A DNA stretch of 64,000 nucleotides from assembly GCA_944363505.1 (NCBI GenBank), contig CALVUD010000004.1, positions 25,429-89,428 of the forward strand. The letters are read 5' to 3'. This stretch comes from an uncultured Clostridia bacterium. Lineage in GTDB: Bacteria > Bacillota > Clostridia > Christensenellales > DTU072. This document shows, one piece after another, positions 62,563 through 64,000 of the stretch. The first letter of the stretch is position 1; each line of letters starts with the position of its first letter. The translations under genes and the position numbers were made by a program. The notes below the pieces were generated by a model. That model saw only the letters and a list, made by a program, of their open reading frames with translations, searched no databases and was not told the DNA's origin.

Positions 62563-64000
62563 ATGAAAAAAGCCATTATTGCGGTAATACTTCTTATAGT
62601 GCTCTGCGCGGTTTTGATCTCTTGTAACGGCGTTAAAATAGGCATTAATTTTTATGTCGACGGCGAATTTTACGAAGGAGTTCGAACGAAAGGCGAAGAA
62701 GAAATCAAAATGCCCGACGATCCGGTGAAAGAGGGATACGTATTCCAGGGCTGGTACTGGGACGAAGGAACGTGGACTCAGCCGTTCACGGCAGCGTCTT
62801 TTTTAAACCAGTCGATAAGCGAAGCGTTCAAGGTATACGCATATTTCATTTCCGAAGAGGAGCTTGCGAGCACCAAGCTGATTTCTTTTGAAACGATGGG
62901 TGCGGGCGCGGTAAATCCCGTGCGGATCAAGGTAGGGGAGTTGATATCCGAGCCGCAGGGCTTAAGCCGCCCGGGGTACTACCTGGTCGGCTGGTACAGG
63001 GAAGCCGATTTCACTACAAAGTGGAATTTTGCAACCGACAGGGTTTCGTCGGATATGACTTTATATGCGAAATGGGTTTCGTCTTCCGATATGGCAGGAG
63101 CGGAGATAATAGCCGGCGACATGACCGTAAGCGGTCGCAACGCAAGTATCCGTATCCCCAACGCCTCGGAGACGTTCTCGTTTTCGGAGCATATCGCGGT
63201 CAGTCCTTATGCCGTGTACGGGATATATAACGATCAGGCGTGTACAGACGAGATACCTTCCGGTATCGTCAACGTAAACGTAGGCGACAACGTGTTCTAC
63301 ATAATGGTAACGTCGGGTAACGGCTCCAACAAGAGCGTGTATACCGCCGACGTTTACCGCAGACATATGTATTCGGTGACTTACCGTTACAATAACGGCA
63401 CCGCCGACAAAGTCGTACCGGCGGAAGAGGACGGTCTGATAGCGGCGGAAGATCCCGGCACTAAAACGGGCTACACCTTTACCGGCTGGGGGGATTGGAA
63501 TTTCGGTAGCGATACGGTTTCGGACAACGTGCTCCTGGAAGCCGAATGGACGGCAAACGAATACGACGTGACTTTCGATTCCGCTCTCGGCAGCGCCGTG
63601 GAAGCGGTGAAAGTCACCTATGACGAAGAATATACCTGGTCCGTACCCGAAAGGACGGGATATACGTTCCTCGGCTGGAGCGACGGCGAAAAAATGCTTA
63701 CCGACGCCGAAGGTAATTCTTTATCGGTATGGAACGCGGCTGAAAACACTGCGGTCGTCGCCGTGTGGGAAGCGGTAGAATACTCCGTTTCCTACGAGAA
63801 TCTGAAAGGAGCGGCAAATCCGAACGTCGTTAAATATACGGTCGAGGACGAAATAACCTTTGCCGACCTCGCCCAAGACGGCTATACGTTTATCGAATGG
63901 GTTGACGAAAACGGCAGCGCGATAGAAGGTATCTCGAAAGGCAGTATCGGTAACAGAGTGATTTCAGCCGTGTGGGAGCTTATCGGCTACACGGCTACGT
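62563..64000 (+). CDS. InlB-repeat surface lipoprotein (3' end beyond window)
   Basis: 479 visible residues, open to the window edge. Lipoprotein signal with LISC (Cys21). InlB B-type (Listeria-Bacteroides/Flg_new) repeats: GYVFQGWYW near 55, GYYLVGWYREADFTTKWNF near 138 with YAKW, GYTFTGW near 304, GYTFLGW near 367 and GYTFIEW near 441. Between repeats 2 and 3 lies a beta-sandwich-like domain (about 185-268; YGIYNDQACTDEIPSG, NVFYIMVTSGNGSNKSVY) that matches the domain in the 57.8 kb lipoprotein. Controlled by a consensus promoter and probably by the divergent XRE regulator. Adhesion or surface binding is likely. Confidence 0.85.
   Translation, partial: MKKAIIAVILLIVLCAVLISCNGVKIGINFYVDGEFYEGVRTKGEEEIKMPDDPVKEGYVFQGWYWDEGTWTQPFTAASFLNQSISEAFKVYAYFISEEELASTKLISFETMGAGAVNPVRIKVGELISEPQGLSRPGYYLVGWYREADFTTKWNFATDRVSSDMTLYAKWVSSSDMAGAEIIAGDMTVSGRNASIRIPNASETFSFSEHIAVSPYAVYGIYNDQACTDEIPSGIVNVNVGDNVFYIMVTSGNGSNKSVYTADVYRRHMYSVTYRYNNGTADKVVPAEEDGLIAAEDPGTKTGYTFTGWGDWNFGSDTVSDNVLLEAEWTANEYDVTFDSALGSAVEAVKVTYDEEYTWSVPERTGYTFLGWSDGEKMLTDAEGNSLSVWNAAENTAVVAVWEAVEYSVSYENLKGAANPNVVKYTVEDEITFADLAQDGYTFIEWVDENGSAIEGISKGSIGNRVISAVWELIGYTAT

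Noticed and set aside
62725..64000. CRISPR or tandem DNA repeat in the region of GYTFxGW units
   Set aside because: The repetition is at protein level only, with divergent DNA and unequal spacing; no direct repeats with spacers were seen anywhere in the window.

Overview
The window reads as chromosome of an uncultured, probably anaerobic, spore-forming Bacillota of the Clostridia type. The main evidence is a complete gerA-type germinant-receptor operon, near-consensus housekeeping (sigma-A type) promoters, AGGAGG-type ribosome sites, many small Cys-anchored lipoproteins, BspA-type leucine-rich repeats, InlB-type repeats, and iron-sulfur/flavin proteins (2x[4Fe-4S] ferredoxin, enoate-reductase-like old yellow enzyme, RACo-like protein, Mrp). 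I see no rRNA, tRNA, CRISPR array, phage or insertion sequence. The exact taxon cannot be read from the sequence.

Layout. 1-9.2 kb: the end of an exported beta-rich protein, a membrane-anchored unknown, a CtpE-like P-type ATPase, a ferredoxin with its own promoter and terminator, a GNAT acetyltransferase, and a CvpA / repeat-protein / RACo-like group. 9.2-16 kb: an enoate-reductase-like flavoenzyme, Mrp, then gerAA-gerAB-gerAC. 16-20.3 kb (minus): tcdA, a GPH-type sugar:cation symporter and a BspA-like lipoprotein. 20.5-23.4 kb: a polar amino acid ABC importer whose ATPase carries a large insertion. 23.4-31.9 kb: an LRR lipoprotein with a transporter and YbaK-like deacylase, convergent with an RlmL-like methyltransferase, a second GPH transporter and a sulfatase; an SGNH hydrolase is divergent from the sulfatase. 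32-43.7 kb: the arginine operon argG-argH-argC-argJ-argB-argF-carA-carB, ending in a carB fused to a DapF-like domain. 43.7-48.2 kb: a small membrane protein and a heterodimeric ABC exporter. 48.3-58.8 kb: a giant Ig-like surface protein, an SCP2-like / class III aminotransferase pair, RmuC and a lipoprotein. 58.8-64 kb: a flavodoxin-type reductase, a GH30 glycosidase, two lipoproteins and an XRE regulator.

How the genes work together. The arginine operon converts glutamate to arginine and supplies carbamoyl phosphate, but argD is not in it. GH30, the sulfatase, the SGNH hydrolase and the GPH transporters fit use of decorated glycans (inference). The lipoproteins and the giant protein form an extensive cell-surface repertoire.

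Most notable observations: (1) CarB is fused in frame to a full-length diaminopimelate-epimerase fold in which both catalytic cysteines are serine; (2) three genes have a promoter whose -10 box lies exactly 6 nt before the ATG, which predicts leaderless mRNAs, unusual for Bacillota; (3) a GlnQ-type ATPase has about 120 extra residues between the Q-loop and the signature; (4) several intrinsic terminators sit inside apparent operons, directly before the next start codon. All calls come from reading the sequence; no database search was run.
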